Position numbers and translations under genes: made by a program
Notes under the pieces: generated by a model
Databases searched by the model: none
What the model saw: the letters and a program-made list of their open reading frames with translations, nothing else
What the model was told of the DNA's origin: nothing
Assembly: GCF_002259585.1 (NCBI RefSeq)
Contig: NZ_MWWS01000005.1
Span: forward strand, 62,001 to 126,000
Direction of reading: 5' to 3'
DNA length: 64,000 nucleotides
Origin: Bombiscardovia coagulans
GTDB taxonomy: Bacteria > Actinomycetota > Actinomycetes > Actinomycetales > Bifidobacteriaceae
In this document: positions 43,674-52,895 of the stretch, one piece after another
Numbering within the stretch: the stretch's first letter is position 1
How the letters are laid out: the number at the start of each line of letters is the position of its first letter

Positions 43674-45095
43674 TTATTCGTTATCGCTCTTATGCTTGGA
43701 GATGTTTTTGTGGACTATACCTACAATTGCCAAAGCCAGGACAGATGCAGCTCCCATCACGAGGAACATGTTTGAAACTTGGGCTTCGGAGCCAGGCTGA
43801 ATGCCGAAGAATCCTTTGGAACTAAAGCTTCCATTGGACATCAAGAGGCTGTAGACAGCCATACCAATCGAAGCTGAGGTATTCATCATCAAATCACCAA
43901 TGCCCACGCCACGGCCGTTCTCTTCTTGTGGAAGTGTGGCAGAGAAAGAGTCATACAAAGGGGTGTACGACATGGTAATACCAGCGATGAAAATGCAGGC
44001 CATAACGGTCAATAGCCAGAAGCCATTGTTGATGAGGACAGCAGAACCGAATGCGCCTATAGCCATAAGAACAGCTGACAAAACCAGCATGGGGATACGA
44101 CCTATAGCGTTATGGATGACTCCGGAGACGCAACCAACCAGTGTAGCTACGATGTAAACGACAGTCAGGCATAGGGAAACTTGGCTCAAGGAAATGTGGT
44201 AGATCTGTTCGCCGATTACATTGTAAATTGGCACGCAGGCGAAGTTGAAGAAGTAGAAGACAAACAAAGCCAAAAGTACTGACATGTAGCCTTTGTTTGT
44301 GAGGAAGCTCTTGCTGAGGAATGGGTTCTTACCCTTCCAAACATAGAGAGCAAAAATGACGATAAAGAGGGCGAGTACTCCTAGAAGCCAGGTGGCAGGG
44401 AAGGAGAAGTAGACAGCAACGAGACCGGCAATTACTGCGAAAACAGTGATGCCGAAGATGTCGATATGGTCGCCCTTGCCTGAGATGTCAGGAGTATCTT
44501 TGATGATCAGAGGGATAAAGAAGACTGACAGAACTGGCACTAACAGCAAGTACTTCCAGTCGATCGAAGCGATGATACCGCCTGCGAAAACACCCACTGC
44601 TGAAGAAGCATAATACACAGCATTGAACATGCCTAAGTAGAATGCGCGCTCCTTGTCAGTTAAGTACTTCATGCACATAACCAAGAAGACAGATCCTGCA
44701 ACCTGGCCGCCAGCAGTCTGGAAAATTCGAGCTACGATGACGATCCAGAAGTTGGAAGAACCGAAGAAGCCTAAGAGGCTGCCGAAAATCAGGGCGAAAA
44801 CGCCTAGAAGTGTCATCTTCTTAGGAGATATGAAGTCGCACAAGGTGCCGTAGAGCATGCAAACCACACCCAGGACTATGCCTGGCAAGGTTGAGACTAG
44901 AGCGGCATTGGCTGACATTCCTAGTGAGTCGCCTACATTCTGGAAGACCAGGTTGAAGGCTTGGATCATGAGTGTGCCTAGCAAGAAGATGGTAAGGAGG
45001 GCAGGCAGTGACTTTTTGGTTTTACGACGGTTGATTTCTGCTTCGTCTTGCGTGGGCAGCTGAACGTTAGTTGCTGCCGTTTCTTGTGCTGTCAT
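43674..45095 (-). CDS. MFS transporter, probably serving nucleoside uptake
   Basis: A 473-residue permease with about 14 hydrophobic helices and DHA-like layout (LYGTLCDFISPKKMTLLGV resembles motif A between helices 2 and 3; RIFQTAGGQVAGSVFLV is the following helix). DHA proteins often export drugs, but this gene lies 30 bp downstream of a nucleoside hydrolase on the same strand, so nucleoside or base transport is the more likely role (inference from context). The start at 45095 has AAGGAT upstream. The unit ends at a 20-bp hairpin. Confidence 0.8.
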   Translation of the reverse strand: MTAQETAATNVQLPTQDEAEINRRKTKKSLPALLTIFLLGTLMIQAFNLVFQNVGDSLGMSANAALVSTLPGIVLGVVCMLYGTLCDFISPKKMTLLGVFALIFGSLLGFFGSSNFWIVIVARIFQTAGGQVAGSVFLVMCMKYLTDKERAFYLGMFNAVYYASSAVGVFAGGIIASIDWKYLLLVPVLSVFFIPLIIKDTPDISGKGDHIDIFGITVFAVIAGLVAVYFSFPATWLLGVLALFIVIFALYVWKGKNPFLSKSFLTNKGYMSVLLALFVFYFFNFACVPIYNVIGEQIYHISLSQVSLCLTVVYIVATLVGCVSGVIHNAIGRIPMLVLSAVLMAIGAFGSAVLINNGFWLLTVMACIFIAGITMSYTPLYDSFSATLPQEENGRGVGIGDLMMNTSASIGMAVYSLLMSNGSFSSKGFFGIQPGSEAQVSNMFLVMGAASVLALAIVGIVHKNISKHKSDNE

Positions 45096-45125
45096 GAGTA
45101 ATCCTTGTTTAAATTGGTAGTGGGC

Positions 45126-46109
45126 TTACTTAGTTGTTTGAGCTAAAGTGAGTAGACGCTCCATAAAACGCTTTGTGAAACGTTCGGCGTCAACAGTTAT
45201 AGCGACCTTAGTGTTCTTGGGATTTTCCAAGATGCGCGTCGGGTCTCCGATGGTACGTCCACGCTGTGGGCCCTCGGTCTCAACCATGAGGTTGATTGGT
45301 AGAGTAGTCACTAGCGTTGGGTCCAATGCCACGGCGGCAGCTAGAGGATCGTGCAAGTTGCATCCACCCTGGAAATTATCGGCATCTTCCTGTTCAGAGA
45401 TGTTGATGTAGTAGTCAGTCATATCTGCCAAGAAGTGTCCGACGGGAGTGCCGATGTTGCGCAGGGCCTGAGTATCTTCCTTGGTCATGAGTACCTGAGT
45501 AGTGACGTCTAGGCCAATCATGGTGATGTCGGCTTGAGTAGCAAAGAGTGCGTTTGCAGCTTCGGGATCCTGGGAAATGTTGGCCTCAGTGAAGGGGTTC
45601 ATGTTGCCAGGTTGGGTGAGGCTTCCACCCATGAGCACGATGCGAATTTTATCGACAATGTCGGGTGCCTTTTCCAAGGCTGCTGCGATTGAGGTTAAAG
45701 CACCTGTAGGGACGATAACAAGCTCGCCTTTTGGATATTTGCGCACGGAGTCGATGATGAAATCAACCGAGCTCTGGCTCTCTGCTTGCCGGTCGCTCTG
45801 GGCAGGAATTTCAGCATTGCCTGTCCCGTTCTCTCCATGGTAAATGGCTGAGTCTGGTGGTACTTCAAATGATTCGGCCGTCGAGGGGTGGTCGATTCCT
45901 TTGAAAACAGGGATGTCTTCCCTGCCATACATCTTGAGGAGTCGTATATCGTTAGCTACGCCATGATCGACGATGACGTTGCCGTAGGTGCCGGTCACGC
46001 CAATAAGCTCGGCATTTGGGGAGGCCAAAATATACGAGAGTGCCAGAGTATCGTCTATGCCTGTGTCTAGATCGAGAATAATCTTGGTTGTGCTGCTTGA
46101 CAGCATCAT
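45126..46109 (-). CDS. Inosine/uridine-type nucleoside hydrolase
   Basis: A 327-residue calcium-dependent hydrolase that splits ribonucleosides into base and ribose. The family fingerprint DLDTGIDDTLAL near residue 13 (DxDxxxDD) binds calcium and ribose. Further signs are GVTGTYGNV, VIVPTGALTSIAAAL, VLMGGSLTQPGNMNPFTEANI and CNLHDPLAAAVALDP with the conserved His-Asp. Substrate preference (purine or pyrimidine) is not clear. Either of two adjacent ATG codons could start it; GGAG lies 4-8 nt upstream. The transporter follows, so the pair forms a salvage unit. LacI-like operator half-sites lie 80-110 bp upstream. Confidence 0.93.
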   Translation of the reverse strand: MMLSSSTTKIILDLDTGIDDTLALSYILASPNAELIGVTGTYGNVIVDHGVANDIRLLKMYGREDIPVFKGIDHPSTAESFEVPPDSAIYHGENGTGNAEIPAQSDRQAESQSSVDFIIDSVRKYPKGELVIVPTGALTSIAAALEKAPDIVDKIRIVLMGGSLTQPGNMNPFTEANISQDPEAANALFATQADITMIGLDVTTQVLMTKEDTQALRNIGTPVGHFLADMTDYYINISEQEDADNFQGGCNLHDPLAAAVALDPTLVTTLPINLMVETEGPQRGRTIGDPTRILENPKNTKVAITVDAERFTKRFMERLLTLAQTTK

Positions 46110-46185
46110 TGCTCCAATCTTCGCTGGTTAACGCAAACTGTTGACGTCTTGAATACCGACGTTGCCAGCTTCACTTTTTCGGCAT

Positions 46186-46216
46186 TGACAAAACGTTAAT
46201 GGTAAAACGTTTCATC
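46186..46216. promoter_or_regulatory. Two adjacent LacI-operator-like sites
   Basis: ACAAAACGTTAATG (46188-46201) and GGTAAAACGTTTCATC (46201-46216) both carry the AAACGTTT-like core with central CG typical of LacI-family operators, centred 14 bp apart. They lie upstream of the nucleoside hydrolase, suggesting repression by a regulator encoded elsewhere. Neither is a full palindrome. Confidence 0.45.
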
Positions 46217-46659
46217 ATGTTTGTAAACGGGTACATATTAACTGGTCGTATATTGACTTGTCAATTTGCTGGTACTGCAGCAGCTTGAAGCGGTCGAAGG
46301 TGAATGGTGGAAGGGTAAATGAAAGGTGTTGTATCGTTTTAGCATACTGCCGATTAGGATAGCTGCATGGAGTTGCTTTATCTATATGTAACTACGCTTT
46401 GACGTATTGTCGCGCACTGTATAAGTCTTTGTTCGCTTGAAGGTGAATAAAATCCTTCAAATACGGGCAAACTCTTACAACCCCGGTAGCACAGCTAGGG
46501 ATACGCCTTCAACGAACTTCCATGCTTTTTACGATAGGGGTGGGTTTTAATAGCGAGTTCTCACGCTCAACTCCCCTCAAAGCATCTACCAATAGCGTCT
46601 CAGAGCTCTGTGCGAAGGGTAGTTACTGGGTTTTCGTAAGAGGTCAAATTATATTTGGC
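46217..46659. other. Non-coding gap
   Basis: No gene or convincing terminator seen. The membrane-protein gene converges into it from the right, and a plus-strand open frame overlapping that gene's end has no ribosome site. Confidence 0.5.
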
Positions 46660-47139
46660 TTAGGGGCGTTGTTTCAGTTGGAGTTCAAGCTTATCTTTGT
46701 GGTGGTAGGTAACTCGACCGACAGCGTTGAATATTCCGGCTGCTGTAAGTGCAACTAGTGCACATAAGAAAATGAGAATGCTGCTGAGGTTGAACTGCTC
46801 TTCTAGGTCAAACAAGGAAACAAGCATCTTCAGCCAGCCTGCAAGGGATACATAGAACCAGGCTGTGGCTTTGTTGATAAAGGTTATGACTTGCTCTCTA
46901 GTGTGATGCCCCTTAGAGAGCTCTGCAAGAATGGCAAGTGCGCGTTTCTTTTCCTTGTGAACCTTCACAATAGGGAAGAACCACCACCAAGGAGAAACTG
47001 ATTCTCTCCTTTTACTGATGCGGCTGTACCTCCTCATAATGACATCGTATTCTCCAAGTTCCATAAGTCCCTGGTAGAAGGGAAATGAATACAGTAACCA
47101 ATCTGCTATTAGAGAAAGTACCTTGATGACAGTCGCCAT
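46660..47139 (-). CDS. Small membrane protein of unknown function
   Basis: A 159-residue protein with no recognised family. It has a hydrophobic N-terminal segment (IKVLSLIADWLLYSFPFYQG), a basic stretch (RRYSRISKRRESVS) followed by WWWFFPIVKVHKEKKRALA, a short helical region, then hydrophobic segments at about 90-108 and 117-140 and a charged tail. The 'PWWWFFPIVK' turn recalls DUF4328-like membrane proteins, but this is not firm. It appears monocistronic. The ribosome site before ATG 47139 is weak (GGTGATG). Confidence 0.55.
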   Translation of the reverse strand: MATVIKVLSLIADWLLYSFPFYQGLMELGEYDVIMRRYSRISKRRESVSPWWWFFPIVKVHKEKKRALAILAELSKGHHTREQVITFINKATAWFYVSLAGWLKMLVSLFDLEEQFNLSSILIFLCALVALTAAGIFNAVGRVTYHHKDKLELQLKQRP

Positions 47140-47814
47140 GCTACATCACCTGTTCACCTGTTGTTTGTAATCAACGTTCCCTACATCCTACTACCGTTAA
47201 GTACTTGACTAGCTGGTGTTTTGAGGGTGTGATGATCTATAGGGCTAATAGGGGGGTGCTGCTGTAGCTATGCCTTGGGCTGCTAATGCATAGACTACTG
47301 AAGTGAGAAAGTCAATGCATAATGAAGTAGAAAGGTATATTGAACTTTTCAATCGCTGGCCGTTTCTTGTTCGCAATCTGTTTATTCTGAATTATTTGAA
47401 TGTTCTGAGTAAAACTGAGTATATGGATACGTTGATGGCGCGATAGGTAACTATACTTGAGTGTTCTACGTGCTCACCCTTAATAAGAAGTAGAGTACAG
47501 CTATCGCAGATAACTGCTGACCATAAGTCAGGAGTATCTGCTTGGTAATGCTGCAACAGTTTGAGCCACTTTTAATATAGCTCCAACGTTAGCTGTGACT
47601 TACATTATTGCAAGTTACATGTTAACTATATTGTTTGAATAGGTAGCTCAATACTTGCTGATTTACATTGCCTGTGCTTCTTCCATCGTTCCTTCGCTTC
47701 CGAATTCGAAATGAATTAAGCGTGGGAAAGAAAGAAGCAGATTCTCGCCGAACGTATGTTAAAGTATTCGGCCTAGGTGAAACTTGTAGGTTGTGAGGTC
47801 AGACGGGGGAATTT
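47140..47814. other. Long upstream region of the large RCC1-repeat gene
   Basis: Apart from the short open frame at 47315-47446 nothing coding was recognised. It is AT-rich and should hold the promoter of the RCC1-repeat gene, but no pair of hexamers stands out. Confidence 0.4.
47315..47446 (+). CDS. Possible 43-residue small protein
   Basis: An ATG-initiated frame ends at TAG and encodes an amphipathic, Asn/Leu-rich peptide with ERYIELFNRWPFLVRN and YLNVLSKTEYMDTLM. GAGAAAG lies about 5 nt upstream, a weak ribosome site. No family is recognised. It may be a true small protein or a chance frame. Confidence 0.25.
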   Translation: MHNEVERYIELFNRWPFLVRNLFILNYLNVLSKTEYMDTLMAR

Positions 47815-50800
47815 ATGCGACCTATCCGCAGAACTCGAATGCCCTATTCTGTGGTTGCTGGTTTGATGACAGTATGTATTATATTGTCATCTTGGTCGTT
47901 TGCTCTCAGTAATACGGCCAAGGCTACCGACGATATCTCACCAGTCTTGCATCCTAAACAATTCCAGAAAATTGATCCTAAGGATTCTAGAGTTTCCGTA
48001 AACAATCAACTCGATTTTCATGCTGCATCTACCTGTACAACATCGTGCACCGTATCGTTCAACCCAAATCAGGCAGATACGCCTCCTCCCGTAAACCAAT
48101 CCGTTCCTGTTGGTGGTTTTGCTGTCTGGCCAGATGATCCAGTGCGGTCGGGTTACTTTTTTGACGGGTGGTTCAACGGAAGCGCAGCCTATGATTTCAG
48201 CCATCCTGTGACGAACAACTTAACCTTAACTGCACACTGGACTAAGGATGAATGGAGCATAAACCCAGACCATGAATCAACCCATGGTGGTCAGCAAGTT
48301 ACTATCACTCCGATTGCAGAACGAGGTATCAAGCTTATGCAAGTTACCTCGGGTGATGAGTTTACCTTAGTTCTAGGGTCAGATGGCAACGCATACTCAT
48401 GGGGCAGTAATGAGAATGGACAACTCGGTGACAATACCACGACGAGGAAGATTTGGCCTGTCAAAGTTGTAAAACCCGAGAATTTAGGACACTTCATACA
48501 GGTTAGTGGACGAGATGACCATATGATGGCTTTGGATGAGCACGGCGGTCTGTGGGTATGGGGGCAAGGTGCTGCAAATATGCCATCCAAGGTGCCAATG
48601 CCTGCGGGTGTCAATCATTTTAAACAGGCTATCGCCAGCAGAGGTCCCCGCCTACTGGCATTGGACGATCAGGGAGTGATATGGGCTTGGGCAAACGGTT
48701 CAGCGGCACCTGTGCGGGTGGGCGTATCAGGTAGTGTAGGACACTTTACCCAGGTGAGTGCAGGATACCCTAAAGCAATCGCTATCGACGACCAAGGCGC
48801 CATATGGGAATGGGAGTACAACGCCAACACGCCCGTGGCTTCCAAGCGTGGCACTCCTGTTGGTGCCGGTCGGTTCGTTCAGATCAGCGCTGGTTATGGG
48901 CATTTTCTAGCCATTGACGATCTGGGGAACACATGGGCATGGGGGAATAACAGCAATGGCGAGCTAGGAGATAATACAACAACTTCTAGAGCTACAGCTG
49001 TCAAAGTGAATGTGCCAGCTGAGGCTGGTGCTTTTACACAAATAGTTGCAGATTTCCATCACTCTGTGGCTATCGGTATGGATGGTAATGCTTATAGTTG
49101 GGGACGCAACCGAGAAGGGCAAGTGGGTGACGGTACCACTACTGACAAGCTTGTGCCAGTAAAGGTCGTATCGAAGCCTGGGATGGGCCGTTTTATAGCA
49201 ATAAGTACGGAGTACCACCACTCAGCGGGAATTGATGACCAAGGACATGTTTGGACATGGGGGTTAAACAGCTCGGGTCAATTGGGAACTGGTGATACGG
49301 TTGGTCCGCAAAAAGAACCAGTACGAAGTGCTTTTCCGGAGAAGGCTAATCTGAAATCGGTGAAGTTTGATGGAGTATCGGGAACGTCCCTTACGGACAA
49401 TGGAAATGGCACCTGGACGGTGACCACTCCGGTTCACGCTAATGGTCCTGCTGATGTGACTGTCTCATGGGCATTGAATGATAAAGATCAGCCAGATAAG
49501 CATCTGAATTATGTGTATGGTGCCTTTCACACAGTGACTTTTGATAAGGCTGACGGACTGAGTCCTCCTGACCGGCAGCAGGTGTATAAAGGCGGTCGGG
49601 CAGTTTGGCCAGCTGACCCAGTGCGGCAAGGATATTCGTTTGACGGTTGGTTCCTTGGAGGTGTGGCCTATGATTTTGCACAACCTGTGCTTGATGATAT
49701 AACACTGACAGCTCGTTGGACCAAAGAGAGCGCATGGATAATTCGCCCTGACAGAGGACCAACCACTGGCGGTACCACTGTAACTCTCGCTCCGCCAACT
49801 TCGAGAGGTGTTACATTTGCTCAGATCAGTGCAGGAAGAAATTCAAATGATGTAAATCTTGATGGACTAGGATCGCATTCCTTAGCAGTCGGCTCAGATG
49901 GGAATGTTTACGCTTGGGGACGGAATAACGCTGGGCAATTAGGCGACGGAACGCTCGTCGATAGAAAGTCTCCAATAAAGGTAGATATGCCTGCTGCTGC
50001 AGGACATATAGTGCAGGTGGAAACAGGATACAGAAGTTCCGTAGCGATTAATGAAAAAGGCGACATATATGCGTGGGGTTGGATTGGGACCAGCAAAGCT
50101 GGTCCCAATAATTCCGTCATTCGTATTAGACCACAAAAATTATCTATGCCTGCAGATGCTGGCAGTTTCACTGATATCAGTGCTGGATTTGGACATGTTC
50201 TAGCAGTTGATAATAAAGGTCAAGTATGGTCATGGGGAAGTAATGATAGGGGGCAGCTAGGTAATTCGAGCTATGCTGATTCTCCCACACCAGTTAAGGT
50301 TACTGCACCTACTGGTGCTGGTCCTTTTGTTCAAGTGAGTGCAGGGAGTAGTCATTCGGTAGCCCTTGACGACAAGGGACAGTTGTGGGCGTGGGGAAAT
50401 AATTCATTTGGAGAATTAGCAAAAGGTAATACAACAGGTAGAACAAATAGGCCAGCTATTATCGTTATGCCCGCAGGAGCAGGAAATATTACTCAGATAA
50501 GCTCAGGCACTTGGAACACCATGATTCTTGACGACAAGGGCCAAGTGTGGGCATGGGGTAACAACAGCAACGGTCAGATAGGCAATGGAAATACTGCCAC
50601 GCAAACTAAACCTGTGCAAGTAGCCTTCCCCTCCAATGCAGGTCACATCACTCAGATTAGCTTTGGTGGTTTCCACGCTCTGGCAGCTGATGACAGGGGC
50701 CAAGTATGGGCATGGGGTTGGAATTCAGACGGACAGCTGGGCAATGGGAACACTTCCGACCAGTACACGCCAGTTAGAGCGACCATACCGTCAGGCCTAA

Positions 50801-52842
50801 CGAGTCTTGTGAGGATTAGTGCTGGTTACCGCCACTCTTTGGTCGTCGGATCTGACGGTAGCACTTGGGCTTTGGGATACAATGCCCAAGGTCAGTTGGG
50901 AGATGGTACTAATACTAATCGAGCTGGCTTTGTGAGGACAGACCCATACGATGTGGTAGTTACCAGCGTTACCTTTGACGGTTTGCAAGGCACACATTTG
51001 GGGCAACAGACAGATGGTACCTGGAAAGTGACCACTCCGTCTCATGCCAAGGGTCAAGTGGATGTCAAGATTGTCTGGAACGTGAACGGTGACGCGCAAC
51101 CAGATGAAACATTGCACTTTACTTACTACCATTCCTATCTCATAACCTACGACAAAGATGATGGACAGAGCACACCTGAGCGGCGGCAAGCAGAAGAAGG
51201 TGAGCGGCTTGTTTGGCCTCCTGATCCAGTCCGCAATGGCTATTTGTTTGATGGCTGGTTCGTAGGCGACGCACCTTACGATTTTACTCAGCCTGTCACA
51301 GGCGACCTGTCCTTGACGGCCCATTGGACTAAAGCAGATAGACAATGGACCATCGATCCAAGTAGGGGATCAGTTTCAGGCGGAACGGAAGTGACGTTGA
51401 CACCGCCGGCACCCAGAGGAATTCGTTTCTTTACAGTCGAGGCAGGGAAAACCCACTCTATGGCGCTGGGTTCAGATGGTGGTGTCTATGTGTGGGGTAG
51501 TAATGCGAACCATGAGTTAGGAGATGGTACTACCGTAGCAAAAGACAAGCCAGCAAAGCTCAATGTTCCGGGAGTGAAACGGTTTACGCAGATCAGCCCA
51601 GGTGATGGCTATTCAACAGCTATTGATAGCCAGGGGCAGCTGTGGGTCTGGGGAGATAACACATTTGGGCAGCTCGGCGATGGCGGAACAAGCAACCGGT
51701 CCACTCCTACAAAACTGTCTGTGCCGGCTGTAAGTGAGTTTACTCGTGTGAGCGCTGGTGTTTCTCATTCTTTGGCTATTGATGATCAGGGTCAGTTGTG
51801 GGCGTGGGGGAGTAATGCTTCCGGTCAGCTGGGAGACGGTTCGGGTGCTCATCAGCTGGCACCGGTGAAGCTATCTGTACCAGGTGCGGGCCGCTTTGTT
51901 AGTATTGCGGCTGGTGTTTCTCATTCTTTGGCTGTCGATGATCAGGGTCAGTTGTGGGCGTGGGGCAGTAATGCTTCCGGTCAGCTGGGAGACGGTAGTA
52001 CGGGTGACCATGCTGTACCGGTAAAAGTGAGTGCGACCGTTGGTGCTGCTCGATTTACTCGTGTGAGCGCTGGTGTTTCTCATTCTTTGGCTATTGATGA
52101 TCAGGGTCAGTTGTGGGCGTGGGGGAGTAATGCTTCCGGTCAGCTGGGAGACGGTTCGGGTGCTCATCAGCTGGCACCGGTGAAGCTATCTGTACCAGGT
52201 GCGGGTCACTTCACCCAAGTGAGTGCAAAAGGCGATCACTCGTTTACTGTCGATGATCAGGGGCAGTTGTGGGCGTGGGGAGATAACTCTTCAAGCCAGC
52301 TAGGTACTGGAGTAGCTGGGAACCAGGGTTCACCTGCAAAGCTATCGGTGCCTGGCGCTGGTCATTTCACACATGTAGGCACAGGACGAGTATTTTCGCT
52401 GGCCCTCGACGATAAGGGGCAGATGTGGGCATGGGGAGACAATGCTGCTGGTCAGCTTGGCTCCCATGCAGATCACTCAAGAGAGAATAGTCCCGTGCTT
52501 GCTTCTCAAGTGCCACACAATGTAGAAGTTAATGCTGTCACTTTTGATGGTGTGTCTGGCATAAATCTTGTAAAGAATGCGGATGGTACATGGAAAGTAA
52601 CCACACCAGGGCATTCAGTTGCTTTCGTTCCAGTGAAGATTGCATGGAATCTGAATGGAACGGGTCAACCTGATGATACTGCTAACCAATTTGAATATTA
52701 CACTAGCCTTCCTTTGACTGGTGGTAAGGGCATTGGTCTGATTCTCATACTCGGTCTGCTGGTGATGGGCAGCGTCGTGGTATATCGAAAAATGAGAGAA
52801 GGAACAGAGCCATATTTTATAGCCCGGCACCGCACTGGATGA
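47815..52842 (+). CDS. Giant surface protein: three modules of InlB-type repeat, split TIG-like domain and seven-blade RCC1 propeller
   Basis: A 1675-residue anchored surface protein. After a signal peptide (about 1-37) come three modules. Each holds an InlB B-repeat-like domain (e.g. PVRSGYFFDGWF ... LTLTAHWTK; starts near 79, 572 and 1108), a strand resembling the start of an IPT/TIG domain (e.g. RPDRGPTTGGTTVTLAPP), seven RCC1 blades (about 173-503, 667-1044, 1204-1569) and a closing TIG-like half (e.g. VTFDG ... GTWKVTTPSHAKGQVDVKI). Blades read 'FTQVSAG..HSLAIDDQGQLWAWG.N..GQLGDG'. The C-terminus has LPLTGGKG (about 1632), a hydrophobic helix and a basic tail, the sorting signal for sortase anchoring. 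It probably mediates adhesion; the ligand is unknown. GGGGGAA precedes the ATG. Confidence 0.88.
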   Translation: MRPIRRTRMPYSVVAGLMTVCIILSSWSFALSNTAKATDDISPVLHPKQFQKIDPKDSRVSVNNQLDFHAASTCTTSCTVSFNPNQADTPPPVNQSVPVGGFAVWPDDPVRSGYFFDGWFNGSAAYDFSHPVTNNLTLTAHWTKDEWSINPDHESTHGGQQVTITPIAERGIKLMQVTSGDEFTLVLGSDGNAYSWGSNENGQLGDNTTTRKIWPVKVVKPENLGHFIQVSGRDDHMMALDEHGGLWVWGQGAANMPSKVPMPAGVNHFKQAIASRGPRLLALDDQGVIWAWANGSAAPVRVGVSGSVGHFTQVSAGYPKAIAIDDQGAIWEWEYNANTPVASKRGTPVGAGRFVQISAGYGHFLAIDDLGNTWAWGNNSNGELGDNTTTSRATAVKVNVPAEAGAFTQIVADFHHSVAIGMDGNAYSWGRNREGQVGDGTTTDKLVPVKVVSKPGMGRFIAISTEYHHSAGIDDQGHVWTWGLNSSGQLGTGDTVGPQKEPVRSAFPEKANLKSVKFDGVSGTSLTDNGNGTWTVTTPVHANGPADVTVSWALNDKDQPDKHLNYVYGAFHTVTFDKADGLSPPDRQQVYKGGRAVWPADPVRQGYSFDGWFLGGVAYDFAQPVLDDITLTARWTKESAWIIRPDRGPTTGGTTVTLAPPTSRGVTFAQISAGRNSNDVNLDGLGSHSLAVGSDGNVYAWGRNNAGQLGDGTLVDRKSPIKVDMPAAAGHIVQVETGYRSSVAINEKGDIYAWGWIGTSKAGPNNSVIRIRPQKLSMPADAGSFTDISAGFGHVLAVDNKGQVWSWGSNDRGQLGNSSYADSPTPVKVTAPTGAGPFVQVSAGSSHSVALDDKGQLWAWGNNSFGELAKGNTTGRTNRPAIIVMPAGAGNITQISSGTWNTMILDDKGQVWAWGNNSNGQIGNGNTATQTKPVQVAFPSNAGHITQISFGGFHALAADDRGQVWAWGWNSDGQLGNGNTSDQYTPVRATIPSGLTSLVRISAGYRHSLVVGSDGSTWALGYNAQGQLGDGTNTNRAGFVRTDPYDVVVTSVTFDGLQGTHLGQQTDGTWKVTTPSHAKGQVDVKIVWNVNGDAQPDETLHFTYYHSYLITYDKDDGQSTPERRQAEEGERLVWPPDPVRNGYLFDGWFVGDAPYDFTQPVTGDLSLTAHWTKADRQWTIDPSRGSVSGGTEVTLTPPAPRGIRFFTVEAGKTHSMALGSDGGVYVWGSNANHELGDGTTVAKDKPAKLNVPGVKRFTQISPGDGYSTAIDSQGQLWVWGDNTFGQLGDGGTSNRSTPTKLSVPAVSEFTRVSAGVSHSLAIDDQGQLWAWGSNASGQLGDGSGAHQLAPVKLSVPGAGRFVSIAAGVSHSLAVDDQGQLWAWGSNASGQLGDGSTGDHAVPVKVSATVGAARFTRVSAGVSHSLAIDDQGQLWAWGSNASGQLGDGSGAHQLAPVKLSVPGAGHFTQVSAKGDHSFTVDDQGQLWAWGDNSSSQLGTGVAGNQGSPAKLSVPGAGHFTHVGTGRVFSLALDDKGQMWAWGDNAAGQLGSHADHSRENSPVLASQVPHNVEVNAVTFDGVSGINLVKNADGTWKVTTPGHSVAFVPVKIAWNLNGTGQPDDTANQFEYYTSLPLTGGKGIGLILILGLLVMGSVVVYRKMREGTEPYFIARHRTG
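51739..52205 (+). repeat. Exact 152-bp direct repeat inside the RCC1 gene (315-bp offset)
   Basis: Positions 51739-51890 and 52054-52205 appear identical base for base and encode blades 3 and 5 of the third propeller. The blade between (about 51903-51997) is nearly identical over roughly 90 bp. The offset equals two blades (105 codons), so the reading frame is kept. Confidence 0.88.
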
Positions 52843-52855
52843 GATAACGTATACA

Positions 52856-52894
52856 TGTAATGCCCGGCTCTACCAAGAAGAGTCGGGCATTACA
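52856..52894. terminator. Bidirectional terminator between convergent RCC1 and GH1 genes
   Basis: A 16-bp stem with a single G-T pair (52856-52871 with 52879-52894) and a 7-nt loop fills the 53-bp gap between the two convergent stop codons. T-runs are short, but placement leaves little doubt. Confidence 0.78.
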
Positions 52895-52895
52895 A

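Noticed and set aside
47250-47257. Six-G run as a second phase-variation tract
   Set aside because: Too short to slip often, and not placed in a recognisable promoter or coding frame.
51739-52205. CRISPR array
   Set aside because: The repeats are long, coding, in frame and spaced as protein blades, without spacer diversity.
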